From Pezicula radicicola (lineage: Eukaryota; Ascomycota; Leotiomycetes; Helotiales; Dermateaceae), in the NCBI GenBank assembly GCA_003008705.1, contig PDUO01000003.1:497891-561890 (forward strand): a DNA stretch of 64,000 bases, read 5' to 3'. The position numbers and the translations under genes were made by a program. Positions 33,725-45,330 of the stretch are shown here, in pieces (positions within the stretch are counted from its first letter, which is position 1; every line of letters begins with the position of its first letter). The notes beneath the pieces are model-generated. The model made no database searches. It was not told the origin of the DNA and saw nothing but the letters and a program-made list of their open reading frames with translations.

Positions 33725-35253
33725 ATGGTTGTCTCAACTGGAGACTTGCCAGCTGGCACAGCTAATCGCCTTGACATGCAAATAGGATGTTATTTTCTGT
33801 TTGCAATTGCTACTGTTGCCATTCTTGCGAGGTAAGGTCATGTTTTCATTTTTGTTTTGCTTGAAGTATGTCAGGCTAATATCACTGCAGATTCTATGTT
33901 CGTTTGTTCATGTCACGAAAGATAGGACTTGATGATATATTTATCACTATAGCCTGGGTAAGACTAAAAATCCTAAACTATCTAGTGGTAGATGTATACT
34001 AAGACGACAGTATAGATCTGCGAGGCCGTGATTATTGTCGCTGTCAAACTTCAATTTGAGAATGGTATTGGATGGCATGCTGCTGATCTGGAGACACTGC
34101 CCGATAGTATTTCTATACTAACTCAAATGGTTCTGGTAAGCCGAATTATACATGTTCTTACCATCAGAGTAACAGTTAACAGTATACAGTGGCCTTGGGT
34201 ATCTCAATTCCTCTACTTCTTTGGCCTCGGATGTATCAAATCTAGTATCGTGGCTCTTTACCTTCGTTTAGCAGTTACTCCAATACAACGAAAGATTCTT
34301 TGGGGAGCTCTTGCCTTCGTTTTCGCACAAGGTCTTTCTTCTGCCATCGTAAGTTCATTCTAAGACCCTATGTCTTCATTAAATGAAATCTAAGCTGTTG
34401 CAGGTTGTCGCCTGTTTTCTTTGCACACCGATCAGCGTCATCTGGACCGGCAGCCACGGCGGATTCGGAGGTCCAGCTTGCGTCGACATTCTGAGTTTCA
34501 ATTACTACAATGCTGCCTTGTTTATACTTACCGATATCCTGCTTGCTCTAGCGCCAATTGCGGTGCTCAAGAACTTACAGATGGATCGCAAGAAGAAAGG
34601 TTCGTTGAATCAGGCTACTGAACACTTTCAATTTGTAGAAAAACATACTAACAAATAGTAGCTTCCCTTTGTATAATGTTTGGTCTTGGTATGCTTGCCA
34701 TTGGAGGTACAATTTCACGACAAGTCACAAATGCAATTGCCATAAACAACACCGCAGATTTTACATGGTAGAGAGCTTTCATTTTACTCTCCCAAACTCC
34801 TAATCTTTCCAACGAAACCTAACCTCTCTCTACGACAGGTACTGGGCAACAGCCGAACTCTGCTCCGTCCTCGAATCCAGTCTCGGCATAATCTTCGTCT
34901 GCGTCCCAGCAATGGCTCCTCTCTTTCAACAATGGTTCAGCAATTTCTCCTCTTCAGCACCATACATAAATACCCCCGACTATAAACAATCTGACAAGCC
35001 CGCGACATTTGGCAAATTAGGAGTAAGACCAAAATTACGACCTGATAGTGAAAGTATTCTATATCAGACACAGGTTACTGCTATTGATCGGCAGGATCAT
35101 GACGGTGCTGTTGAGAGTTATGAGATGGATCATTCGGGGACTAGTCATTATACTGGGGATGCTGGGAGTGATAAGAGGATTATTGTTACTCCGCCTGATA
35201 AGAGGGACGAAAGGGTTCAGGCGAGGGAGAGAGGAAAAAGGATGATCAGCTGA
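33725..35253 (+). CDS. Fungal rhodopsin-domain seven-TM membrane protein
   Basis: Seven exons (33725-33831, 33891-33957, 34016-34135, 34190-34348, 34404-34599, 34659-34767, 34839-35253) give 390 aa. Blocks typical of the fungal integral membrane rhodopsin-domain family are present: FYVRLFMSRKIGLDDIFITIA, YFFGLGCIKSSIVALYLRL, CTPISVIW, DILLALAPIAVL and WATAELCSVLESSLGIIFVC. These make about seven membrane spans followed by a polar cytosolic tail. The family is GPCR-like, without the retinal lysine of true opsins; ligand and role are unknown. The tail ends MIS just after a run of five A. One more A would give a tail ending VEYAVDRSKR (stop 35298-35300), so the C-terminus may have slipped frame. 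Introns are 52-72 nt with canonical ends. Confidence 0.87.
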
Positions 35254-36142
35254 GGATTAGAGCTAGTGTGGAATATGCGGTTGATCGTTCTAAGAGGTAA
35301 GGTAGGTCCCAAGCAAAGTACCTTTCGTACTCTTTGGAACAGCTCGGATCTATGCTTGCATATCCCACGAAACGGTTTCTCGTGGACGTCTAGACGTTCA
35401 AGAATTAAGCATCAAGCGATGATGTGGGCTTTGTCCAAAGATGATTGGCCCCAAGAAAAACATCTGTTTTTTTGGACAGGCCATAGAATAGCATGGTGTG
35501 AGGTCCACGTGTGAAATAAAAATAAATGGATACGCACCACAAATATGGACGTAGTGTGGATATACGTATGATGTATCTGTACAGTACTAGTACATAGGTA
35601 CCTAACATACCCAGGTAATTTCTGCGCTAAGCGAGAGAGCGATAAAACCCGGGCACCCGAACCCTGCCTCATGCAATGCAAGAGCAAAGCACACAAATTT
35701 GAATCTCTAATGTACTTCTTAATCTCTCAGAAATAGGAAAGAAGTCCGGTTTTAGGGTCTTTTACGGAGTATCTCCAGTTTATTATTCCTCGGTTTAGAC
35801 TCTTGTAGCTCTGAATTGGGAGGACGTTTCAACCCTGGGAGTGGGGTATATGCAGAGCACTTCACGTACTGTACTGTTAGAATAAATATAGTGGAAGCAA
35901 TAGATTTAATAGAATTAATAAATATTAATACAATATTCATAGATTGATTAGTTGTCTAATAGGCTAATCTAGCCCTATATGGTGGACCTCAAGACATGTC
36001 TTAGGCCCATAAATATGTAAGCACTATTTCTGACTGAACTATCTGGTGATCTTATCTAGTTCTATAAGATGCTGCCCTCGACTCTATAGCATTATTTTCT
36101 TTCTTTTTTTCCACCCCTACGTTTTCTACATACTCAATCAAA
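35254..36142. other. Intergenic, nothing recognised
   Basis: About 0.9 kb between the rhodopsin-domain gene and the O-methyltransferase. It may include a frameshifted 3' tail of the former up to 35300. No repeats recognised. Confidence 0.55.
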
Positions 36143-37483
36143 ATGGCAGATTCATATGCATCAACAGCAGAGGTTGCGGCCTTGGTAGCTAATGTTAATG
36201 CAGCAAGTAAGAAGTTGGAAGTTGCTGAGGGAGGGGATATTCATGCTGCTCGACAGGACTTACAGCATGAGACGAAGAAGCTTTTGGCTACTTTGGAAGA
36301 ACCAAATATGGAGGTTTGGCCTCGCATATTTCAGGTAAAACCTTTCCTACTTTAGTTCAATTGGGGGCATTATTAGCTTTCGCTTTTTGAGTTTCTTACT
36401 TACAGATTGAAAAGGTCAATGTTAGTGCTGCTATCGAGATTGTTGCAAATCTAGGATTATGGAGCAGGTTTGAGGGGGGAAAGACACTCTCTCTTGCTGA
36501 GATAGTGGAGATTACCAAAGCTGATGAGATCATGATCAGTATGTAATTATTCTCTCTATCCTTTCCTCAAAACATAAACATATAAATTAATACCAACAAC
36601 TCAAACAGTTCGTATCTTCCGCCAACTCACAGCAGCCGGTGTACTCGTAGACATCCCCGGCCCAGGTTTCGCACTAGCACCACTCGGTAAACCCTATCTA
36701 AACAGCGACCACGTAGCCTTCAACAGTTTGATATTAAATGAAGCAATTCCCTCTATAATGGCCATGCCACGCACACTTCGCGAACGAGCTTACAAAGCAC
36801 CAACCAAGGAATCCGGAACGCCTTATAAATGGGCGAACGGTGAAGAACTCTGGACATGGCTAGGTTCTCATCCCGATCGAGCCATGAATATGGTTGCCGG
36901 AATGAAGAGTCTGAATACCGGCGATTTAGCAGCTCATGCATATCCATGGGGTGAAGAATTGACCAAATTGGATATTAAAGAAGGTGAGGTTGCTGTTGTG
37001 GATATTGCTGGCGGTCAAGGTCATATTATGGAGGAGGTTAAAAGGAAGAATCCTGAGATTAAAGGAAGGTTTATTGTGCAGGATTTACCTTCTACTTTTG
37101 AAGCTGTGGCTGGTCCTCCTCCTGGTGTGGAATTCATGCCTTACGATATCTTCACTCCACAGCCGGTTAAGAACGCACATATTTACTTTTATCGACATAT
37201 CTTTCACGATTGGACTGATCAGGATTGTAGCAGTTTTCTACAACAGCTTGTGCCATTGTTGAAGGAACAGCCGAAGAGTAAATTGTTGCTTGTTGATTTG
37301 GTTTTGCCGGATATGAATGTTGGTATGCAGGAGAGTGTAAGGGATTTTAGTATGTTCTCTATTGGTGGGATGGAGAGGAATGAGAGGCAGTGGAGGGAGT
37401 TGCTAGCTAAGAACGGGCTGGGTATTAAGAAGATTTGGAGGGGTAGTGAGCCGGAGGCTTGTGTGGAGTGTGAGTTGTTGTGA
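36143..37483 (+). CDS. SAM-dependent O-methyltransferase (COMT type)
   Basis: Three exons (36143-36334, 36406-36538, 36609-37483) give 399 aa. The N-terminal dimerisation/winged-helix half includes EPNMEVWPRIFQIEKVNVSA and IRIFRQLTAAGVLV. The C-terminal Rossmann half has the SAM loop VVDIAGGQGHIMEEV near residue 236, VQDLPSTFEAV, and the catalytic base His308 in RHIFHDWTDQDC. ERNERQWRELLAKNGLGIKKIW closes the fold. This is the plant-COMT/fungal sterigmatocystin-O-methyltransferase family, which methylates phenolic hydroxyls of secondary metabolites. No polyketide or peptide synthase lies nearby, so its substrate is unknown and may be a xenobiotic phenol. Exon 1 carries a helical Ala/Glu/Lys-rich stretch common in fungal members. 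Confidence 0.92.
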
Positions 37484-39866
37484 AGTCTTCAAAAAGACGT
37501 CGAATATTGAATGTGGAAATTGTGAATATTGAAATGTAACCTTGAGCTAGAGGCCGAGTTGGAGGTTTTATTCGCAGCAATTTTCTATAGATTTACGCCT
37601 AATATCCATAAAGTTTTTATTACATCTAAATCTTAGTTTTTTTTGGACTTCTATTTAATAAGATGCGCTCACCCTTTTGATGCACAGCTGTACTTAGACA
37701 ATAATGCAGGGATTTTGATTGCCCGTTTGAGTACTACAACCTTTGTCAACAAGAGACTTCTCCTAAACGATGACATGAAGTGTGTTGGATCACGTGGGCA
37801 CTAGCCTACCACTTCTTGCTCTTGCTCTGTCTCTTCTTCTTCTTCTTCAGAGACGATAGCACCCACAGTTTAGAGGCAATAGAAGTCTATTCCATTGATT
37901 TCTACATCGTGTGCTTGACCTTACAAAGTGGGATCTACCGAATACATAGTAGCGCCTTTTGCAATTTCTCTCTCTGAAGATTATACAGCACAAAACAAAC
38001 TGCCCCGAAGAACCTGGTCAATTAGCAGAATTCTCATTCAAAATCTAAATTTAATAGCAACATTAATCCAAATGACAGCAAATCCAAACTATTAACTCCG
38101 CTCAAAACTCTTAATGTTCCTTACTCTAGCTTCTAACTTGTCATATCTCTAGAGTTTTGTAAAAGTAAAGTCACGCTGATCAGGGAAATCGCTTACAAGC
38201 CAGTCCGCACTCTGACAGGTAATCATCGATGGTCTTTTGCCACAACTCAAACTTCCTTGGATTGGTATACATGTAAAGTTTAGCGTAGATCCGTGCCTTG
38301 CCTTTAGCAGCTTTCTAAGCTCAATTTATAGCTATTAACAGCTTTAAATCCTGTATCCTCTCTTTGTCTGAGCCTAACTTATAAGAACATTATACCTAGA
38401 AGGCGCTGATGCAGAACTTTAAAAAAGCAAGTAGCAGAATAAGACGCATGTGCCTTCGAGAGATCCTTTGTCCCTTGAACGAAAGCATTAATTTGGAAAG
38501 GAGCCGGCACAAGAAAGAGAAAACGTTAGTAAAATGCATGAGTGGGGAGTCAGATCCTTAGCTGCAAACATTATCTATGAGTTGATTAGTCCGCACACGA
38601 TCAGAGCCCTCAGGCTTTCTATCTTAGGATGTTTTGAGAAATGTAGAAAATAAGCCACAGCTAACAACACAAAGCAGTGTGATAACAGGATACTTACCCG
38701 TACCTCTGTGGTCCAGAAATAGAACACGAAACAAATATTAGACTAAGATGACGCTGAAAAGCTCTCATAGCGTTTATCCAATCCTTCTTCCGTTCTATAA
38801 TCTGTTCTGGGGTTGCTACTTTTTTGCCAGCCTCGAGTAACAATGTCTGTGCTTTCTATATGTTCCATCGCAGCTTCTATTCTTCCCATTCTCTTTGCTT
38901 TAGGCCTTATACTTTGGTGACGTTGGTAAAGTGTAGTTTTAGACTAATATAAATTAAGCGAGCAGGAAAAATGCAATACTGTTCTAATCTACTATTAATT
39001 ACCTAGATATTTAAGTAAAGAGCACTTGTTTAGCTCCTACCTGTGAATAAGTCTTCAGATTATTGCTTCACATTGCCCTTTTCTCTTCTATTAATACCCT
39101 TTTCAGTTTAATCTTCGCTTCGCTTAAATTCAACGAGATTTGGCAAGTAGCTTGACCAAGGTGGCAAATAATAGCGGAAGTACTTTCAGATATTAAACGA
39201 CAGCTCCAAAATGGTAATTTTGTGTGTTGTGTTGAGGAAAATATGTTGTATTTTCACACAAAACAATAATAACTTTTCTTGGGAAAACAGCTGAAATAAT
39301 CATTCCTAGACTCACTTCACTGTTCAACTTAAAATCCTCTAGAATCAGGCAATCTTGTTCCCTTCTGATTTCCATAAATACGAAGAATAAAGTCTTGGAC
39401 TGAATAATAGAGACGATAAACGAGATCTTGAACTTCGGAATTGTCAACATTGTTTATATGAAGAACTCTTTTTCGTTAGTTATTCAACCAGCGTCTTAGT
39501 ATTTGACAATGGGAATCAAAAACATGATGTTATCTATTAAATACGCTTTATGCATGTATGCAAATTGTGCACTTTCTAAATCCCTTCTCTGCCCTTCTAG
39601 TGGGCAGGCTTACCCCAAGAAGCCCTAATGGTGGTAGTAGATTTGGTTCTAGGTGAAGGTGGAACTGACCTAACCCCTCGCCAATCGTTAATGAACTCAA
39701 TCCAAAGACAAATTAACCAAAACACCAACCTAAACTTCAGTAAGTGAAGGTGGAACTGACCTATCCCCTCACCAATCGCCAATGGACCCAGCCAAAGACA
39801 ATTACTAAGACACCAACCCCAGACCCAACCCTACACCCACGCACAGAACAACCCCAAATACCCTAC
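37484..39866. other. Gene-poor region with coding-like relic on minus strand
   Basis: About 2.4 kb. On the minus strand 38180-38315 reads AKGKARIYAKLYMYTNPRKF then ELWQKTIDDYLSECGL, and 38697-38858 reads KAQTLLLEAGKKVATPEQII then ERKKDWINAMRAFQRHL. Both have coding-like composition and codon rhythm but end in stops, with stop-rich DNA between. I do not recognise the family; it is probably a dead gene. The 38.9-39.1 kb stretch is AT-rich in the same RIP-like style as 14.4-15.6 kb. A 33-nt near-duplicate lies at 39651-39683 and 39742-39774 (GTGAAGGTGGAACTGACCTA and on). Confidence 0.45.
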
Positions 39867-41758
39867 TTAAACCCTCTCAACCTCCTTAACAACAGCAATA
39901 CCAACATAATCCTTCTCCCCATTTCCATTCTTAAGTTCCACATCATCAAAAACCGAAACCTCAGTCTTTGAAAACTTCCTCGCAAGAATCCTCCTCTCGA
40001 ACAACTCATCCATCTCAGCATAAGTGCGATCCTTAGGCTCAGGCAATCTAAAAAAGCACCAAGTAATACAAATAGCGCAAGAACCAGCCCAGAAGAATCC
40101 GGATTTAGCGTACCATCCCCATCCATTTACTTCTCCACCAGGAGGTGAGAGTTGATAGGTTGTAACGACCGTAGAGATGATATTTCCAATATTATAGGAT
40201 AAGCGAGCTAGAGCGATGGTTTTGCCCTTTAGACGTGTACTGCCTACTTCTGCGACGAGAGCATAGCATACAGGTCCAACAGTTGAGTTGTAAACTCCTG
40301 CGAAGACGAGAAGAGTACTACCGATTGCCCAGCCCTTGGTTGAAGTACCTTCTGGAAGACAAGCAAGGCCACCGACTGTAAGGAGAACAACGAAGAGTGC
40401 ACAGAGTCCATACAGGTAAATCTTGCGACGACCAACTCCAGACATCATCCACCAAGAGCCGATGGTTCCAAAAAATCCAATTGCATATTGGCCTAGAGAC
40501 ATGTTGTAGGCCATTTTTTGTGGAAGACCAGCTTGTGCGTAGAAGTAGGTGGACCATCCCATTAAGTTTGAACCACATATTGCTTGGATCAACCAAGTAG
40601 TGCATGCAATTTCAGTTCGTCTTCGATCGATGCCTCTAAAGCAGTCCAGATAGTTTGTTCCCTCTGCTATGTTCATCTCCGCATTGTTGGTTTGTTCAAT
40701 CATGGCAATTTGTTCGTCAGCTGAGAATGCAATGCCTGATTTACGGTTTGTGAGGCGTAGAATCGCATGTTTGGCTTCTTCCTTGCGACCGTGACGGACG
40801 AGCCACCATGGACTCTCGGGAGCAAAGAACACACCAACGAGAATAGGGACTGGCCATAGCCATTGCAAAGCAAAAGGGATTTTGTAACTCCACTCATCTG
40901 TACGGCCAAGCATTGCACGGAGAATACCAGATGAAATGAGTTGACCGAATACCCAGCATAGATTGACGTATGTGCAGAGGTAAGCACGGAGCTTTGTAGG
41001 GCAAACCTCGGATGCATATGCTGCTGGTAGGGTTTGGAAGGCACCCCTATAACAGTGAGTTATTACTTTTCTGGTGAAGATGTTAATTTGTGGGATCTTA
41101 CCAAGGCAATCCACACAAAACCTGGCCGATGGTGAGGACAAGAACACTAGGGGCGAAGAAAGGGGCAAAAACAGCCATGATCATCATAACCAGGAAGATA
41201 ATCATCGTCTTGCGAGAGCCGTATTTCTCTGCAATGATGCCACTGAGCCATAGACCGATTATTTGACCGACAAGAGCACCTATACAGATCATGGATTAGC
41301 ATTGTTAATAATTATTGCGAGCACTGAGATATAAACTAGAGTAACGAGTTATATTTCCGGGACAAAGAGAGCCTCGCAGCTCGTGAAAGAATCAAGAATA
41401 CCAGGACTGCGAAGAAGATTATGGGGAATTGCTCACCATTAGCAAGCCCTGTCTTCCATGGTGCAGTAACCTCATAAATACCATTCTCCATCTGAACACC
41501 ATATTTAGAACTGAACGATTGCATGGGGAATAAATTAGATATGAGGTTGACATCATAACCCTCCATGACAACAGTAGCGGAGAGAAGGATCGACCAAAGG
41601 ATGGCTGGATAGTAAAGCTTTATTGATTCGGCGACAGTCATATCATGCTCTCTAGCAGTAGCATTTTTTGCCTCGGCTGTGGCATCATATCCGTTAGAAT
41701 CCATATACAAAATCTCCTTTTCGGAGGAGACCTCTTCCTTGTGCTCGGGCCGCGACAT
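39867..41758 (-). CDS. MFS alpha-glucoside/sugar permease
   Basis: Three exons on the minus strand (41437-41758, 41102-41279, 39867-41046) give 559 aa with about 12 membrane spans. The soluble N-terminus carries ATAREHDMTVAESIKLYYPA. LLSATVVMEGYDVNLISNLF, GLWLSGIIAEKYGSRKTMII (the loop 2-3 signature), PAAYASEVCPTKLRAYLCTY, FFAPESPWWLVRHGRKEEAK and ALVAEVGSTRLKGKTIALAR are the sugar-porter motifs of the fungal maltose/alpha-glucoside group. It should be a plasma-membrane proton symporter importing maltose-like sugars. The GH13 alpha-glucosidase at 29-30.8 kb could process the cargo. Splice sites are canonical (GTGAGC, GTAAGA donors). The exact sugar cannot be read from the sequence. Confidence 0.92.
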
Positions 41759-43525
41759 TGTATTGGTGGTTGTCGTGCTGAGGCGACAGTGGATGAGTAG
41801 GTGGGAGTGTAAGAGTAAGATCAGATATCAAAAATGAAAGAGGTGGGCTGGTGTGGCCTTATATATGACGTTTCGAGTTATGCTTCGATATACAAATAGG
41901 AATTACTAGATGTAACCTAGAAGCATAGCTTGGGTGCTAAGGGAGAGTTCCAAGCCTCGTGATCGAGTAGACAAGTGAATCCAGATGGAAGAATCACTTG
42001 ACCAAAGTAGTATCTCCAGGATTGTAATGAGAGTATGGGTGGGGAGGAGTGTAAGTGAGCGTGGAGTCCCCACCTGAGGAGAGCTGTAGGTATGAATGAA
42101 GTAGCAGTTGAGGGGGAAGTATTGAAAGGTTTAAATAATTTGCTGTTGGTGGTCACGCGTTGGGCCTTGTGATGTTTTCACATGAATGAAACCCTTGGCT
42201 ACAGCTGAAAAGGCAGATATACTTCCAAGAACTTTGAGGGGAATAGAAGAAGACTGCCAAGCCCAGAATATCACAAACTTTCAATGTATAGACATCTCCG
42301 CGAAACCCTGAATCTTCAATATGCTCAACTGCTTAACACAAATGAAAAGTAAAGTCAAACCTGAACCGTTGACTTGCGCCAAAATGGCAAGATTACGCGC
42401 TGAATTAACTTCCCTTGAACACCGGATGAAACCTATTCAACAGCCCTGAGCCCATTTGCAAGCTAGTTGAAGCCTTAGTCTAAGATATTCCGACTGTGCC
42501 AGGACCAATGTAATTTAGTGAAGTAGTTAATTCTTTGGTTAAAAGGTGGGGATTGTAGATAAAAGTACTTTGATGGTCACATCAGTCTAAGAACACAGGT
42601 TTCAAACAGTCCTAAGCCTAGACTATCTAGTGCTAGACGGCGCCTCCGCTCAAATCTGACTAGATCTGTAGACAACGTCCCACTACAGACAAAGTAAACT
42701 TCGACAGACTCGCAACGAATTGCCTCGCACTACATTTCGAGCTTCAATATCACGGCTGATCTTTCCAGTGACTCACTTGTCCCGAGCGGTACCTGGTAGA
42801 AGACCAAGTTTGTTTTTCTAGCTTAACGCTGAACAAAGCCTTGCAACGGTCCGACATTGGCACAAACCCCACAGAGTAGCGACACAAGAACTTCGACAGA
42901 CCAACAGAATAATAAAGAGAATATTTTAGTGTTATTAAGGAAGATACTTGTGCAGTTACGTTATTAAAATACGGTATCCTCGTGACTTGAAAGCATATTG
43001 TGCTGTTGCTCTTGGTACGCTACAATGGTAGTCTAGAACTGGTAAAAGTAAGTTGATACTATAACAAGGGCCGGACTATTCAATAAGCTTCAGATCATGA
43101 CAGATCTGCCACCCGCCGGCAATCACGCCTTGGCGACATCTTAGGGATCTTCACAGCGTCTATGTGGAGACTTGAATCGGGCCTTATGGTCGAATTCGGC
43201 TTTGTGTCCATGGACGCCATTCCAGACTTCTGAGGGTGCTGCGCTGTGCCCAAGAAATGAAGGGATCTGGGAAGACTCAACTTATTTGGGTATAGAGCTT
43301 TGGACCCTCAAATATCCACATGAGGGGATCGTATCAGGCTTCATTTTCATGAAATGATCTGCTTTGTATGAAAAGCTGGGCAGTCACATGCCTCAAGCAC
43401 TTGCCCCTGGCAGAAGCAAGGCACGCGATTCATTGCAGCATCAATTGATCAGAGTCAAAGTGAAAAATACACAACACGTCCATATTGTGAATGAGCAAGC
43501 ACAGTGATAACAGGTTTGCAATTAC
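41759..43525. other. Intergenic, no gene seen
   Basis: About 1.8 kb between two minus-strand genes. It includes the permease promoter (41759 upward). Short ORFs such as 43172-43357 show no family features. No repeat recognised. Confidence 0.55.
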
Positions 43526-45330
43526 TTACTCAACTTTCACCGAAGAGCTTTCTTCGTCCTTTACATAAGGAGCATCTTCCTTGTAGACGTCATACTTATA
43601 ACGACTTCCAGTGTGGTCATCCCTCAGCTTACTCTGGCCCTTTCCATAAACCTTCTCTCTGATCGTTAATCCATCCTCGATACTCTCGGGATAGATACCC
43701 CGTCTCCGCAATTCAGGAATCAAGAGCTCAACCACATCTTCGAAGGTGCCAGGAGTGGTCACATATCCGAGGTTAAATCCATCTAGATCTCCCTCTTCAA
43801 TCCATCTCTCCAATTCATCGGCGATCTGAGCCGGAGTTCCCACTCCTACAGGCCCCAGACCTCCAATCGCTGCTTTCTCGGCGATGATTCGCGGAGTCCA
43901 TTGTGGCATATCTTTACTCGTCGTCATGAAACCGGACAAGATACTCGTAACTTTATGAGCTTCCGTACTATCTTCTGCGGTAATCACTTGGTCTAGATCT
44001 TTGAACTTTGAAACATCGATTCCAGTCCAGCCACTGAACAGCACCAAACCGCCGATGACGGATGCATATTTCTTTGCCTCGTCATACTTAGCTTGAGCCT
44101 CTTCTTCAGTTCTACCAATTATGGGTGTGAATGTTGCAAAGACCTTTACGCTTTGTGGATCTCGTCCAGCTTCTGCTGCCAACTTTCTGATATTGGCGAT
44201 CTTGGGTCGCAGAACAGTTGGACTGTGGGACGAAACAAAGATGGCTTCTGCATGCCTAGATGCAAAGTCTGATCCGGCAGGACTTGTCCCAGCCTGGAAG
44301 AGGAACGGAGTTCGTTGAGGTGAGGGATCGACGATATGCTTAGATTCAAGATTGTGGTATTTGCCATGGTGGTTAATGGTTCGTACTTTCGCAGGGTCGA
44401 TGTACTCGTCTGCTTCTTTGTTTTCAACAATCGCATCATCAGCCCATGAACCTTCCCATAGTTTGTATAGGACACGCAAGTATTCGTCGGCTTGGAGGTA
44501 ACGCTCGTCGTGGTCAATCGGCGTGTCGATTCCAATTGCCTTGAAGGCGGCCTTCTTCCATGATGTTACAATGTTCCATGCTTGAGATTGTTAGCTAATT
44601 GTTTGAGCAATTCACAGATAAGAACATACCTATTCTGCCATTGGTAAGGTGATCTAAAGTCGAGAACCTCTTTGCTAGAAGGAAGGGTTGTTCAAAGGAC
44701 GTCGAGGCAGTGATACCGAATGCGAGGTTGGTCGTCACTGCCGCCATTGCTGAGATGGGCTTGGCTTAGTCAGCACTCTTGACTTCCTTCACACCACTTC
44801 GCCTCAATTCCTCACTTCCTCCCTTCAACAACTCACAATTGTTGGATCAGTCATCGGCCATTGAGCTGCTCTTCGGATACAGTTATCCAAACTGTTTTCA
44901 TATGTATCATATCCACCATAAGTGTCGGCAAGGAAAAGCGCCTTGAGGATCTCAGAATCAGCATTGTCTCTTCAAAAATCTCTACATACGAATGCCTGAC
45001 CACATTTTAGGTGGTTGAAACCCCTGTATGTGTTCGTGAGAAGAACCGCGTGTTTATGAACTTCAAGGACTTTGAGGAAGAAGCCTACATACGTTGATAT
45101 TCCCTTTCTCCAGTATCTTGGCAAGATTTATCCAATAGTCAAGGCTACGCTTTGTTGCAGAGCGATCTTTAGGGTTCTATCTCCATCAGTGACAATTCTC
45201 CAAGTACAAATAATTGAACTACCTTCCATTGGCCTGGAGACAAGTGTCCCACAGTTGACATATCAAAAGCATTGAGGAAGATTTGCTTCTTTGGCTTAGG
45301 TGCCTCGGTTGAAGAATTGGTGTCACCCAT
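43526..45330 (-). CDS. Flavin-dependent monooxygenase, NtaA/SnaA/DszA type
   Basis: Five exons on the minus strand (45223-45330, 45093-45176, 44837-44941, 44630-44759, 43526-44580) give 493 aa. The start reads MGDTNSSTEAPKPKKQIFLN, then AFDMSTVGHLSPGQWK. Conserved blocks are SLDYWINLAKILEKGNIN, ALFLADTYGGYD, AMAAVTTNLAFGITASTSFE, HLTNGRIAWNIVTSWKKAAF, HDERYLQADEYLRVLYKLWE and FLFQAGTSPAGSDFASRHAE. This is the bacterial-luciferase-like, FMNH2-dependent xenobiotic monooxygenase family (nitrilotriacetate, pristinamycin, dibenzothiophene sulfone members). It oxidises an organic substrate with oxygen and reduced FMN supplied by a separate reductase, which is not seen here. The three 5' exons are only 84-108 nt. 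Length is normal and no lesion is seen. Confidence 0.92.

Noticed and set aside
36143..45330. Secondary-metabolite cluster (O-methyltransferase, MFS, monooxygenase)
   Set aside because: No backbone synthase or pathway regulator lies within the window, and the MFS is a sugar-type porter.
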